Below are positions 45,646 through 56,816 of a stretch of DNA of 64,000 nt, in pieces. The stretch is from Deinandra increscens subsp. villosa. Lineage: Eukaryota; Streptophyta; Magnoliopsida; Asterales; Asteraceae. The notes beneath the pieces were generated by a model, which saw only the letters and a program-made list of their open reading frames with translations, did no database searches and had not been told where the DNA came from. Each line of letters opens with the position of its first letter. The first letter of the stretch is position 1. The position numbers and the translations under genes were made by a program. The stretch is taken from positions 23,270,275 through 23,334,274 of the forward strand of contig JBCNJP010000017.1 in assembly GCA_039602395.1 (NCBI GenBank), written 5' to 3'.

Positions 45646-47690
45646 TTAATCAAAGTTCATCATACCAATCGCTGTGATAAGGTAGAAAAATCTTACCTCA
45701 TCAAAGGCTTTTGTGAATAAGTCAGCTAATTGGTTATCAGTGTGAACTTTAAGTAGTTTAATCAAATTCTTTTCAGCACAATCTTTAATAAAATGATACA
45801 TGATGTCAATGTGCTTTGTTTTGGAGTGCTTTACTGGGTTATTGGTGATTGAAATGGCACTGTTGTTGTCAGCAAAGATGGGAGTTTCCATGAATGTGAT
45901 TCCATAGTCTAGCATTTGATTCTGAATCCACAGGACTTGACCACAGCAGCTTGAAGCAGCAATATAATCAGCTTCAGCAGTAGAAGTAGAAACACAGGTC
46001 TGTTTCTTGCATTGCCATGAGACAAGTCTCTCCCCCAAAAACTGACATCCGCCTGAAGTTGATTTCTTGTCCAAATTGCAGCCTCCATAATCACTATCAG
46101 TGAATGCTTTGAAGGTGAAATCAGAATTCTTGGGGTACCACAAACCTAATTTAGGTTGACCTTTCAGATATCTGAATATCCTTTTAACTGCTAACATGTG
46201 AGACTCCTTTGGTGAAGCTTGGTATCTAGCACATAGGCAAACACTAAACATAATATATGGCCTACTTGCTGTGAGATACATCAGGGATCCAATCATTGCT
46301 CTATAAAGATGCTCATCCACATGTTCACCACTACAGTCACTTGTAAGCTTGTGGGATGTGGAGATGGGAGTCTTGGTGCTAGAAGCTACTGCATGTCAAA
46401 ACGTGTAAGCATATCTTGAATATATTTAGATTGGTTTAAGAAAATACGAGAGTCAATTTGCTTCACTTGAAGCCCCAAAAAGAAACTGAGTTCTCCCATT
46501 GAGCTCATCTCAAACTTTGCTTGCATAAGAGCCTCAAACTCTCAACAAAGAGCAGAATTGGATGAACCAAAGATGATGTCATCCACATAAATTTGGACTA
46601 TCAACATGTCATTATCAACCTTCTTGATGAACAGTGTTTTGTCAATTGCTCCTCTCCTATACCCATTCTCCAAGAGATAGTTGGAAAGGGTTTCATACCA
46701 AGTCCTAGGAGCTATGTTTGAGACCATATAAAGCTTTGATAAGCTTACACACCTTGTTAGGATGGTGTGGGTCTTCAATGCCTGGAGGTTGACATACATT
46801 CACTTCTTGATCCAACAGCCCATAGAGAAAGGCACTCTTGACATCCATTTGAAATACTTGGAAGTTCTTGAATGCAGCATAAGCCAAAAAGATTCTGATG
46901 GCTTCTAGTTTTGCTACAGGAGCAGAAACTTCATCATAGTCAATTCCTTCCTCTTGAGCATACCCTTGCACAACTAATCTTGATTTGTTTTTCACCAGTA
47001 TTCCTCTGTCATCCTTCTTGTTTCTAAACACCCATTTGGTACCAATTGGCTATGCCCCCTTTGGCAAAGATCAACTAATACCCAAACTTTCTGTTTGTTG
47101 ATCTGAAACAGTTCTTCTTGCATAACTTCTACCCAACTGTTGTCTTCTAAAGCTTCTGCTACCTTGGTAGGAACTTCTTGTGACAGAACATCATGCAGAC
47201 AAATGTTTGCATCAACAGACTTGCTCCTTATCAACACTCGTGCTTACATATCTCCAATAACATTTTCCAATGGACAATACCTGCTGACTCTTCTATCTAG
47301 GAATATTGGGAATTCATGGCTTCTTCCATTGGTGGGAAAATTGAGTTGTGGAATGATCACATCAGACTCAACATTACCAATAGGTGAAATGGGATCAGGT
47401 GTTGTGTTCAACTCTTGAGAGCTATGCAATGACCCATAGGATTCATGATCAAAACTGAGCTCATTTGATTGGAAATCATTTAAGTTTGAAGGCTCAGTGA
47501 TCCTAGAGTCAGAATTCTCCAAAGACTCTGAACTGTCATTTTCCGGTTGAACTTGAACCGGAGATTCAACAGGTTCCGTTTGAACTTGAACCGGAATTTC
47601 TTCCACTTGATTTTGAACTGGAACAGCATCTGCTTCAATTTGAATGACATCATAAGTATTGTTCACAACAGTTGGCTTCAGTGGCTTCAT
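45646..47690 (-). pseudogene. Copia I reverse transcriptase and RNase H
   Basis: From the right: a linker with VQ(T/P)E repeats (47244-47690), the RT fingers and palm (46992-47237, then 46705-47031 with RLVVQGYAQEEGIDYDE and MDVKSAFLYG), the catalytic YVDDIIFGS in 46542-46799, and RNase H at 45646-46320 (FTDSDYGG, STAEADYIA and ADNNSAISI blocks). Frameshifts near 47235, 47010, 46720 and 46540 and near 46330 break the frame. The enzyme would copy the element RNA. Confidence 0.9.
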
Positions 47691-47774
47691 GCTGATTGAA
47701 GAAAAGAATGGAGGGTCAACTGAGAAGTTCTTTGTACTATTCCTCCAATGTTCATCAGTAGATGTTTTAATTTC

Positions 47775-49160
47775 CTATTCCAGAACAGAATTACTAACAG
47801 GCATCTCAACAGTTATGTTGAAGGCAGTGGTTAGTGTATCAATTTCGTACAACCAAGTGGGCTGAGAGGTAAAGTTGTTCTTTGATTTCTCATTAAAGAA
47901 AACATTTAGTGTTTCTTCAGCAACTTTAGTTCTCTTGTTGTATACTCTATATGCTTTTGACACACCAGAGTACCCAACAAAATATCCAGCATCTGCCTTT
48001 TCAGCAAATTTTGGCAATAGCTCATTGGTTATCAAGATTTTAACAGGACACCCAAAAGATTTAAAGAAATAAATGTTAGGTTTTCTATTTCTCCAGAGCT
48101 CATATGGTATTTTGTTCTTTCCTTTGACAATTAAAATTCTATTTTGAACATAACATGCAGTGTGTACTGCTTCAGCCCAAAAGGTTACAGGAAGTTTATA
48201 GTCAGCCAACATAGCCCTGGCAGCTTCAATCAAAGTTCTATTTCTCTTTTCAGCAACTCGATTCTGTTGTGGAGTTTTGGGAGCACTGAATTGCCTGATT
48301 ATCCCTTTTTCTTCACAAAATGAATTTAAAACATGATTTTTAAATTCAGTGCCATTGTCACATCTGATTGTTTTGACCTTAAATTTTGACTGATTTTCGA
48401 ACTTGACAACAAGTGTTTTCAACAATTCAGCAGCTTCATCATTTGTTTTTAGAAAGAAAACCCAAGTATATCTAGTGAAATCATCAATAATTACAAAACA
48501 ATATGACCTTTTTCCCAAACTCATTACCCTAGTTGGCCCAAAGAAATCCATGTGCAACAACTCTAAGGGTTGAGAGATAGAACTTTCAGCTTTTGGCTTG
48601 AAGGAAGACTTGTGTTGCTTACCCTTGAGGCAAGGCACACAGTGCTCAGAACAAGTAAAGTCTTTAGCAGGAAGACCCTTGACCAAACCAATATTCACAA
48701 TTCTGTTCATGTTTTTGTAATTTACATGTCCTAGCCTTCTATGCCAAAGATCAGACTCATCAACTGAGGCTTTGGATATAAAACAAGCAGTACCACTGGT
48801 GGGTGTGGCAACTGACATATCCGATACATACAAATCTTCTTTCCTGGGTGCTCTTAGCAGAACCATTTCCTCAGGAATTTTGACCTCACATTTTAGTATG
48901 ATTGCCTCTCTCTCATTAAATAAAACATTTAACCTCTTGTCACACATTTATGAGACACTGAGTAAGTTAAAGTTTAATGTACCAACAAGATTAACTCTAT
49001 CAAATTTTACTAAACCATTTGTAACATCTCCTCTAGCTAAGATTTACCCCTTGTTGCTTCCAAAGGCAACAGCTCCTCCATTGAATGTTTTTGTCTTTTC
49101 TAGGATGTTTTTATTTCCTGTCATGTGACTGGTGCATCCACTGTCAACGATCCATAGTCA
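47775..49160 (-). pseudogene. Copia I protease end and integrase
   Basis: Protease Asp-Ser-Gly is at 49145-49137 (WIVDSGCTSHMT). After several stops, the open frame 47775-48947 carries the integrase: zinc residues His69/His74 and Cys103/Cys106, catalytic Asp134 (HMDFFGP), Asp197 (RCDNGTEF) and Glu233 (NRVAEKRNRT), with 35 residues between the last two, then the C-terminal LWRNRKPN and FGCP blocks. All catalytic residues are present. It is the longest open frame of the element. Confidence 0.92.
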
Positions 49161-49164
49161 ATCT

Positions 49165-52100
49165 TGACTCTTATTTTGCACCTGCACATGTCACAAATTT
49201 ATTAGTTTTTGTAAGGGACCCAAGCCTTTGTGGTCTTGGGTCTTCCTTATGCATCATTATACTTGTACTCTTTCAGTACTAAAGTATTTAAAATAGGTTG
49301 TTCAGTGAGAAAATCATCATTTTCAAAGTCTAAACCTTGGTAAGAACCTTGATGATGAAATTTCTCACTTCCTATTTTTGATTTTCTTTTTAATTTTTTT
49401 CTTTCTCTAAACTCTCTAAACTTCCTCTGTTTGTTTGACTCAGTTTTCGCAAAATCATTGGTTGGAAATTTGTTATGACTTTGAACTCCAGTTCTTTCTG
49501 GCGAAGCAGCATACTTATGTGATGCAAAGCTATTTTTGACAATTTTAGCACTTTGAAGCGGAACAGTGTAACTTCCGCTTGAACTAGCAACAAACTCATT
49601 TTGACCAAAAAATTTCTCCGTTTGGAAAAAAAATTCTCTCGAAGGATTTCTTCTTCCTTGACTTTCAAACACTTCATAATTTTCGCTAAACTTCACAGAT
49701 GGTCTTTGTTTCAAAGCAGTGACAGACCTGAAGTTTTTCTTGTTTTCCGTTTGAACTTGAGTTCGAGTGGAGAAATATTCCGCTTGAACTTCAGCCGGAA
49801 ATTTGTTTTGCTTAAAAACCGAGAAACTTCCATTTCTTTCATTACCAATTAAAACCTTATTTGAATTTGACTTAAAATGCTTGACAGTGTGACTCTTAAC
49901 AGGTGACACTTTTCCTGTTAGTTTCTTAGCCAAATTTTGACTTTTCACAGTTTTAGGTTTTACAGCTTGGTTTCTGTTCAGGGGCTTAAAATGACAATCA
50001 GCTGCTAAATGTCCCATCTTACCACAAACTATACACTCTGGGATTCTAGGAGAATCATATAACTGAGTGTATCTAGGGGATTATTCATTTGTTTATTGAC
50101 TGAAAACAGTTCTAACAAAAATTTGACATTTGCCAGTGTTAACATTTTCAACATGTGTACCTCCAACTTTTGAATCTTTTGGTTCATAAAAAGTGGGTGG
50201 AGGCACTTCAAGCCTTAGTTTCAAAATCTTTTATTGATCAACTGTTGTAGAGGTGCTTACAGTAGTGATTTCAGTTTTAGCAGTTTCATATTTTTCTTCA
50301 ACAACAATTTCTTGAGCAGTATCATCAACAACTAAACTGACTGTGCTTTCAGTTTTAAGGCAGGAATTGGTTCAATTGCAGGTAAGTAATTACTTGGTGA
50401 TTCGACAGATTTATAACTAATTCCAGTTTTACCATACATAGCACCTTTCCAAAGTTTTTCAGCCTTTTCATTTGCTTTTTGAAATTTGTCACAGGTGAAT
50501 TGAGCTTCAGTTAGCTTCACCTCAAGAGCACCCACATCTACTTTAGCATGTTGGGTCTCCTTTCTTGAGGTGTTCAGCTTGGAAATCAAATCATCAATCT
50601 GAGTTTCTAAATTAGAGTTTGCTTGTTTTAGTTGTTCAATTCCTTTATTTAAAGCGGTTACTTTTGAAATGTATGAACTTTCAGTTTTTTCTAAAACACT
50701 CTTTTAACTCCTTTGAGTTTGAAATTTCTTCAATCAGCTCAGAATTGTGATTCCTGTATCTTTCCACTTGTTCAATATAAGCAGGAGAGCACATATGTGT
50801 TAACAATTCTCAGGAATAGGTTTTACCTGAGATGATGACTCTTCTTTGGCCATAAGTGCATGGTTGATCGGCTCAAATTCTGCAATAACATCTTCCCAGT
50901 CAACAAACTCTGATGGGTTAGCTACAGCTACAGTTGAGTTACTGTTACTTCCGCTTGGTTTTGGCGGTGTTGGCTGTGAGCTTGAGGAACCATTGGTATT
51001 GTTGTTCTTGTAGCTGTTGTTGTTGTGATAATTCTTTCCCTGATTCTTCACTTGAGCTTGGTTTTGAAACTGACCTTCTTTTCTTGGATTTGAATACTCC
51101 CTTGCAAAATGACCCAATTGGTGACAGTTATAACACTTGAACTTACTTTTTTCAAGACCAATAGATGCATTCTTGGCTCCTTTGTAAGTTCTCCCAGTGC
51201 GTTTATAAAAACGTTGAGCTCTTACTGACACCATGGCAAGTTGTGTCATAATGTCCATCTCCTCTAATTCATCGGCACCAATACACTCAAGATCCTCACA
51301 TGTGAAGTTGGAGTGTGAGTCAGTGACTACAAAGACATTATGGTTGTTCTCAAAGTTGTGAGACACAGTTTCAGAAAAGTTTGAGTTTATGCTTCTTTGA
51401 CCTTGAAAATCGGTTGTTACAAGTACAGTTGATCGAGGCTGAGATGTTTCAGAGACTAAGTTTTTTTTAAGGTTTATCTCCATCTCATAGGTACATAAGA
51501 TGCCGTGGAGTTCACTCAGTTTCATTTTCTTAAGGTTTTTGCATTCCCTTATGCTTACTGTATATACAGTCCACATAGAAGGTAATGACCTCATAAATTT
51601 TCTATTAACATCAACATGTTCAAGAGTTACACCAGCACTTTGAAGCTCATCAAGTAGAGAAAAAAATCGAAGGTACTAGTTGGTCATGCTTTCACCAGTT
51701 TTGTAACTAAAATTTTCATACTTTTGTTTTAAAATGTCCTTTTTATTTTCTTTTACCTCACTTGTTCCTTCATACATCTCACTAAGAGCATTCCACAGTT
51801 CAAAAGCCGTTTTGTACCCCTTAAAACCAATTAATATGGAATTAGTTAGTGCAGCTTGCAAGGTCCAGTAGGCCTTGAAGTTTGGCTCAAGTTTTTTGTG
51901 GCCTATGTCGGTAAATTTTTCAAGTGGTTTTGGAATAAGAACATCTTTATTATCTGCTGATGGAACAGTTACAACAATGGGACCAACAGTCATAGATTTC
52001 CAAATACGGTGATCCAAGCTACGAACAAACCCTTCCATTCGGAGCTTCCATGTGTCAAAGTCCTCTGGAGTGAACATGGGTGGTTTGTTGGTGCTACCGT

Positions 52101-52176
52101 TTGAAGTGACAAGACTGAGATCGTTCCTTTTGAAAAACTTTGAGAAAGAAAAGCTTGAAAGTAGTAAAGTAGACAA
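49165..52176 (-). pseudogene. Copia I gag and gag-protease linker
   Basis: The ATG at 52176 begins a UBN2-type gag (TPEDFDTWKLRMEGF). An in-frame TAG at 51678-51676 interrupts it, and the same frame continues to a TAA at 50802-50800. The first knuckle (51135-51094) reads CYNCHQLGHFAREY, with Tyr in place of the last Cys. A coiled-coil region follows (50332-50589 and neighbours), then an intact second knuckle CX2CX4HX4C near 50035-49990 and a long basic linker (49247-50017). Two knuckles around a coiled coil fit a Sirevirus gag. It would package the RNA. Confidence 0.85.
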
Positions 52177-52223
52177 GTAAATATCAACTTTGAAGCACTA
52201 GAAGTCTTCAAAGTGAGAGCCAA

Positions 52224-52236
52224 GGCTCTGATACCA
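52224..52236 (-). other. Primer-binding site, initiator tRNA-Met
   Basis: On the minus strand TGGTATCAGAGCC lies two bases inside the 5' LTR. It is complementary to the 3' end of initiator tRNA-Met, the usual Copia primer. Confidence 0.93.
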
Positions 52237-52238
52237 CT

Positions 52239-52894
52239 TGTAGGATCGAAATTACTTAATACCTAATTAAGTTACAAGATTTACTTGCACGACTAACCTT
52301 ACGAATTAAGTTAACCTTCACTTTACTTAACCGATTAACACTTGTGAATAATAGTTGTTTACATGAATCTAGTAACACACGAAGTAAAATATACTCGGCA
52401 CTATTTACATTAACTCAACAATATTACACAGTGAATAAGCATCAAACATGCGTACAAATGTTGAAGACGAGCTATACTATATATAGTGCTAAGGGAAATC
52501 ATTGATAGCCATTGATTTCCATACGATCATCTAGACCGTTGAATTCAAAAGTCAAACTAAGACTACCAAAAGAATAATCTTCGACAGATGGGATATCTTG
52601 CATGTGATCAGCAACAAACTACTTTGGGAGAGCGGCTTTGATAGATAAGGAAGCAACCAGGAAGCTTTTGTAGGGATTAGACGACTGAAAAGACTTCTCA
52701 GGAAAAGTCCGGTTGAACTCATTATCTGGTGGATAATCGAGTTCACTCGGAATATTCACTACTGGAGAAAACTGCTTCTTTCCGGTTGAATATCTTCTCC
52801 ACTTGAACTTAGACTTCCGCTTAAACTCTATTCAGCCGGAACTGCTACCAAATTTACTTCAACCGGAATATCCAAAATGTGATATTCCTTACAT
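52239..52894 (-). mobile_element. 5' LTR of Copia I
   Basis: 656 bp, TG...CA, with about 30 differences from the 3' LTR by eye. The TATA box is the complement of CTATATATAG near 52479. Family motif units lie at about 52707, 52781, 52816 and 52858. Its outer end and flank are duplicated at 1-211. Confidence 0.93.
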
Positions 52895-53115
52895 ATGATC
52901 CATTACTCGGCTAAATTATTAACACAATAGATAAGGGCGTCATTTGAATAGTTAGTAGTTACATTCACTTCTTTATTTTCTTTTGCAGCTGCTAGCTTTG
53001 TGCACTAGCTTCTGAAATGCCATGTTTCTTTTGCAATTCCAGCAAGTTATGTCTTTTCTCGGTCTCCAATCTCTTGACTGACTCTTTCTTCTTGATGTAC
53101 CTTAATTTATACATA
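52895..53115 (-). pseudogene. Copia IV gag zinc-knuckle to protease remnant, copy 2
   Basis: This copy reads NDALIYCVNNLAE and a stop in place of Ser before WI on the minus strand, then the Copia I LTR. Upstream are the lysine-rich linker and the broken knuckle (DITCWNC, HFRS). Together with 39155-39753 it reconstitutes the order gag, protease and integrase of Copia IV around Copia I. Confidence 0.75.
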
Positions 53116-53119
53116 TTTT

Positions 53120-53858
53120 CTAAGCAAATATCCTTCGCGTATTGGGTAAAATATGACTAACTATTACAAAGAAACAATGTTTTTGTCTTCTTTGTAGTTT
53201 TTCAGGTTTTACTAAGCCAAAATCACAAAAGGAATGGAAAATGAAAGAAAAACTGAAGAAAGTGAAGATTTTGAGTTTAGCACGGTCGCATGCCACACCT
53301 AGCACGCCCCGTGCCCAAGCCAGCTTAGCCCCGACAACACCAGCAGAGACACGCACCATGCTCCTAATCGATTCTGCACCTCACGGCCCATCCCAAACCT
53401 AACACGGCCCTTGCCCACAGAGACACGCCCCGTGCCCCTGATTCTCGAAGATTTGGAGATCGTCGGTTTGACTCAACATGACCCGTGCCCACTGACTCGG
53501 CACGGCCCGTGCCATTCTCGGCGGGTCTATATAAAAGGGAACTCTCTTCAAATGCAACTTGCTCAAATCTTCTCCCTCTCTTCCACTAGTTTATCATTTT
53601 TTCGGTTTTGAGCCATTTGTTTTAGTGTTCTTGAGTCTACTCGTTAAAGATTGTAAGAACTTCAACTTATGGTGATAATGAACTGTTATTTATCTATGAA
53701 TCTTTCATTATCCATTAAGCAAATCTTAATACTAACACTTGTTAGCCTCAATCTTACAAGTGTTAGTCAAATTCTTACACTCATTTGGGAATAAACAAAT
53801 CTTTGGTGGGTTGGTAAACTATTTTTGTAAACTTGCTTTAAGGTGAACTAATGACTTT
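53120..53858 (+). mobile_element. LTR C, copy 2, truncated by Copia II
   Basis: Near-identical (about 96% by eye) to 437-1176, including the CACGGCCCGTGCC array and TATA at 53528-53536. Homology stops exactly where the Copia II LTR starts. The uninterrupted site in copy 1 continues GACTTTATAAAA. Confidence 0.8.
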
Positions 53859-54253
53859 TGTTGGTCCCGAAACAATAATCGTTCACGATATCTTAAACAC
53901 AAACAAGTGCGGAAACCTTGTTTGTGAGAGATTCGATAAGAAGATGATGAAAAAGACTTGATCTAATGATGAAGAACAAAGCAACACAATCAAATCGTGA
54001 ATGGAGAACAATCAAACTTCTATTGAGTAGAGTTCACGATCGCAAATACAAAAGGGAGGCTGAAAATCGTGAACAACAACTAGTCATAAACATGAACTAC
54101 ATGGGTATTTATACTATCCTTACAAAAGCCCTAATGAAAATCGTAAACCCACAAGAAGAAACCGACCCAAGCGGCCCAAGTCGTAAACATATCAAGCCCA
54201 CATCCCAGTAAGCCCAAATCTAATGTTCATGCCTCACAATGTATAGCCCAACA
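53859..54253 (-). mobile_element. 3' LTR of Copia II (395 bp)
   Basis: It starts TGTTGGTCCCG and ends GCCCAACA. The TATA box is the complement of GTATTTATAC (54105-54114). The motif ATCGT(A/G)AAC or its complement occurs at about 53877-53889, 53994, 54032, 54066, 54140 and 54181. The purine tract AGGGAAGT abuts at 54254-54261. Confidence 0.82.
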
Positions 54254-54282
54254 ACTTCCCTAGGCATGAACCATTAGACAGT

Positions 54283-56816
54283 CTAAGGAAGAAGCAAATC
54301 AAATCGGAAGGTGTGAGACTCCTTCCTAGACCACCATTCACGTTCCACAATCTTGTTTGTTGTTCCATGAAAGATTCCCACCCTTATGGCCTTTTCAAAA
54401 TCAAGTTCATCACCAAGGATAGGTTGGGTGACCAGGAGTTTGATATGACGTTCTCCAAACCTCAGTAAATCAACAGGATCATAGAAGCGAAATTCTCGCA
54501 TCTTCTTGCAAACCACCACCACCTCCTGAGTTGTTGGATCATAAAACCAATTATCAAAATTTTTCATAAGTGTGCCATCTTCAATCTCATCCAACATGTT
54601 GATCACTCGAGTTCTTTTGGTGGGTGATTGCCTCACTTCTCCAACAGGCTCATTCGTAACAGGATCAGTTCCAGTTTGAACCCATCTAGCTTGCTTGAGG
54701 TCAAAGTTTGCAAAGTTTTCTTCAAGATGGCTCATCAGATTGTTACGAACAAGGTCTCCATGTGCATTCATCCATCTGTTAATAAATGGATCCCTCAACA
54801 AATTTCTCATCTATGTCTCAGTCCAGGAGTGAAATTGACCGCGAGTTCTGTTGTACTCCACTGGACTATAGCCATCTCTGATTACAGCAAACAGCTTCTT
54901 CTCTCCAACGTAATGCCAGCACAGAATAGGTTCACGACTCCCCCTTTTGTCAATTTCACTTTGTCCCACATCAATTGAGTACATCTTAGGGGGAGGTCCC
55001 TAAACGAAATCCATGAACCAATTTTCATGGCTTTCTGGTGCCTTTGAGATGAATCTTCCTCCTCGCACATAGTCTGAGATCTCAATGGAGTCATCACCTT
55101 CATCTTCATGCACAACATCAGCTGTTTGAGAACCTTGAGAAGAACTCTGAGCATTTAAACTATCAGCTCCCTTCAACTCTTCCAACTTCTTCCTCAGTTC
55201 AAGATATCCTGCATACAAAAATCCAATACTGGCTTCATTCTTGCTCTCCTTCTCCTTCAGTCTCTTGTTTTCTTCCTTCAGTTCTTTTATTTCTCCCTCT
55301 CTCTTCCTGTTTTGAGATAAAAGAAAGTTGATCTGAGGATCAGCACTTATCCGAAGGTCTACCGGGAGATCACCAGTTTGAACACTTTCTCCAACAAGTG
55401 TTGGATATGGACGAAATCTTGGAATGATTGGACCCTGGCTTGATTCAGTAGAAACATTTACTCTCACTGGGTTGGGCTCAACAAACGAGCTATCAACTTC
55501 GAAGAATTGCCTTTCCTCATGAACTAGGATGTGTTCATTTAGAAAAGGACTTTCAGTTTGAGTTGGAGTTGTCTCTTCTACATCTGCTTGATCATCATCC
55601 AGTAATGTGCTCTCAACATTTGCACCTGATGATTCAAATACCATCAAGCTTGAGCTTGTCTTTTGGAACTTGAATCTGATAGATCTTGAATCAGATTTCT
55701 TTCTTGGTGAAGGTTCAAATGCAGGAATAGGTTCTTCAAACACATCATCATCAGTAACATTAATATTTATCTCTTGTGGGATTGCAGCATCACTTGAAGA
55801 AGAACTCAAGTCATCTCTTGTTCTCTTGTGGCTGATTGGCTGCAGATCACCATAAATATCATCTGCCAAATTCTCATTCTCCGGGAAAATATCATCCATC
55901 ACATTTTCTTCATCTGAAGGTATATTCTCCGGTCCCCCCTGAACAGTCACTGGAGCATCATGATCTTCAGACACAGATACATTGACTGGAGGCACTTCAG
56001 GTTCGGGTTCTGATTCTTCATCTTGTTCCCTTGCAACCTCAGAGAAACCACCTCTTTTAGTCCACTCAAGCCTTCCTTGAAAAGTGCTCTTTCCCCTTCT
56101 ATCTTGGGTTTGGAGACCAAACACACTGTTATCCATGAACTTTATATCTAGCTTCTCAACCCTCTCTTGAATCATCGGATACTTCTTCAAAATCACCATA
56201 TGCACAAACCTTAGAGTCATGAGAAATTGCTCTCTGGCGCTCAAACCAGCATTACCAACCCAGTCTAAAAGCATCATCTTTGAAAAATTAAATTCCCTGT
56301 CCAAAGCTAGTGCAACGAATGCTGTGTCATGCACCTTGTTCAGTTGATCAAAGCTTGTTCTCTTGCCAAGAAAGATTTCTGCAAGTAGTGTGCCAAGCAC
56401 CTCTAGTAGTGTGGCAGTAGCTTCTTGAAAATTGGTGGGAAGCTTCCTTCATACCCCAAAAGACATGCACCATCTAGCACTGCAGTCTTAGAATATTCCA
56501 TTGTGTCTTGAGCTTTATCATTAATATTCAACCCCTGGCGAATAACTTCTTCTACGATCTCGATTCTGCGGTTTTGAACCGTTGCAGTGATCCTTGTTTT
56601 ATCGAGATTCGCTCTTGCAGTTCCCCAAAATTCTCTCACAAGTTGTTCATCTATCAGCACGCTTGCCCTGAGAGCATGATTGATCATGCATACATTCATC
56701 CCTGCAACTAGTGAGTAGAATAACTGCATGTGTCTCTCTGGAGGGTCATCAAGATAAGCAGGTATGTAGTGATCTCTTTCAAAGTGAATTTCCTCTTCAA
56801 TCATTTCTTCTGCCAT
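54283..56816 (-). pseudogene. Accessory ORF of Copia II
   Basis: The ATG at 56816 begins a conserved N-terminal domain (REFWGTARANLD, IEIVEEVIRQGL, LLGYEGSFPPIFKKLLP; to 56403). A frameshift near 56410 moves the frame to 55000-56400, which continues with a VALALDREFNFSK block, an acidic, low-complexity middle and a coiled coil (about 55330-55170). A stop at 55000 and another shift separate the C-terminal part (54882-55154 and 54283-54810, MRNLLRDPFINRWMNAHGDL). No membrane segment is visible. Its N-terminal block layout resembles that of Copia I. Function unknown. Confidence 0.72.

Larger units (their letters stand above)
39754..52894 (-). mobile_element. Copia I: 13.1-kb Sirevirus-like Copia with accessory ORF
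   Basis: LTRs at 39754-40388 and 52239-52894 (TGTAGG...TTACA) bound, on the minus strand, an initiator tRNA-Met primer site, a two-knuckle gag, protease, integrase, reverse transcriptase, RNase H, a spacer, a 4.4-kb accessory ORF and a polypurine tract. Integrase before RT marks Copia. The tRNA-Met site, large gag and extra 3' ORF point to the SIRE/Maximus (Sirevirus) lineage. The target duplication is CGTGA on the left and TATGA on the right (TGTGA in the duplicate copy at 212), explained by CG-to-TG and later decay. LTR identity of about 95% suggests a moderately old insertion. Confidence 0.9.

Noticed and set aside
48772..49282. Plus-strand ORFs opposite the Copia I protease and integrase
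   Set aside because: Shadow frames of the minus-strand pol sequence with no recognisable family.
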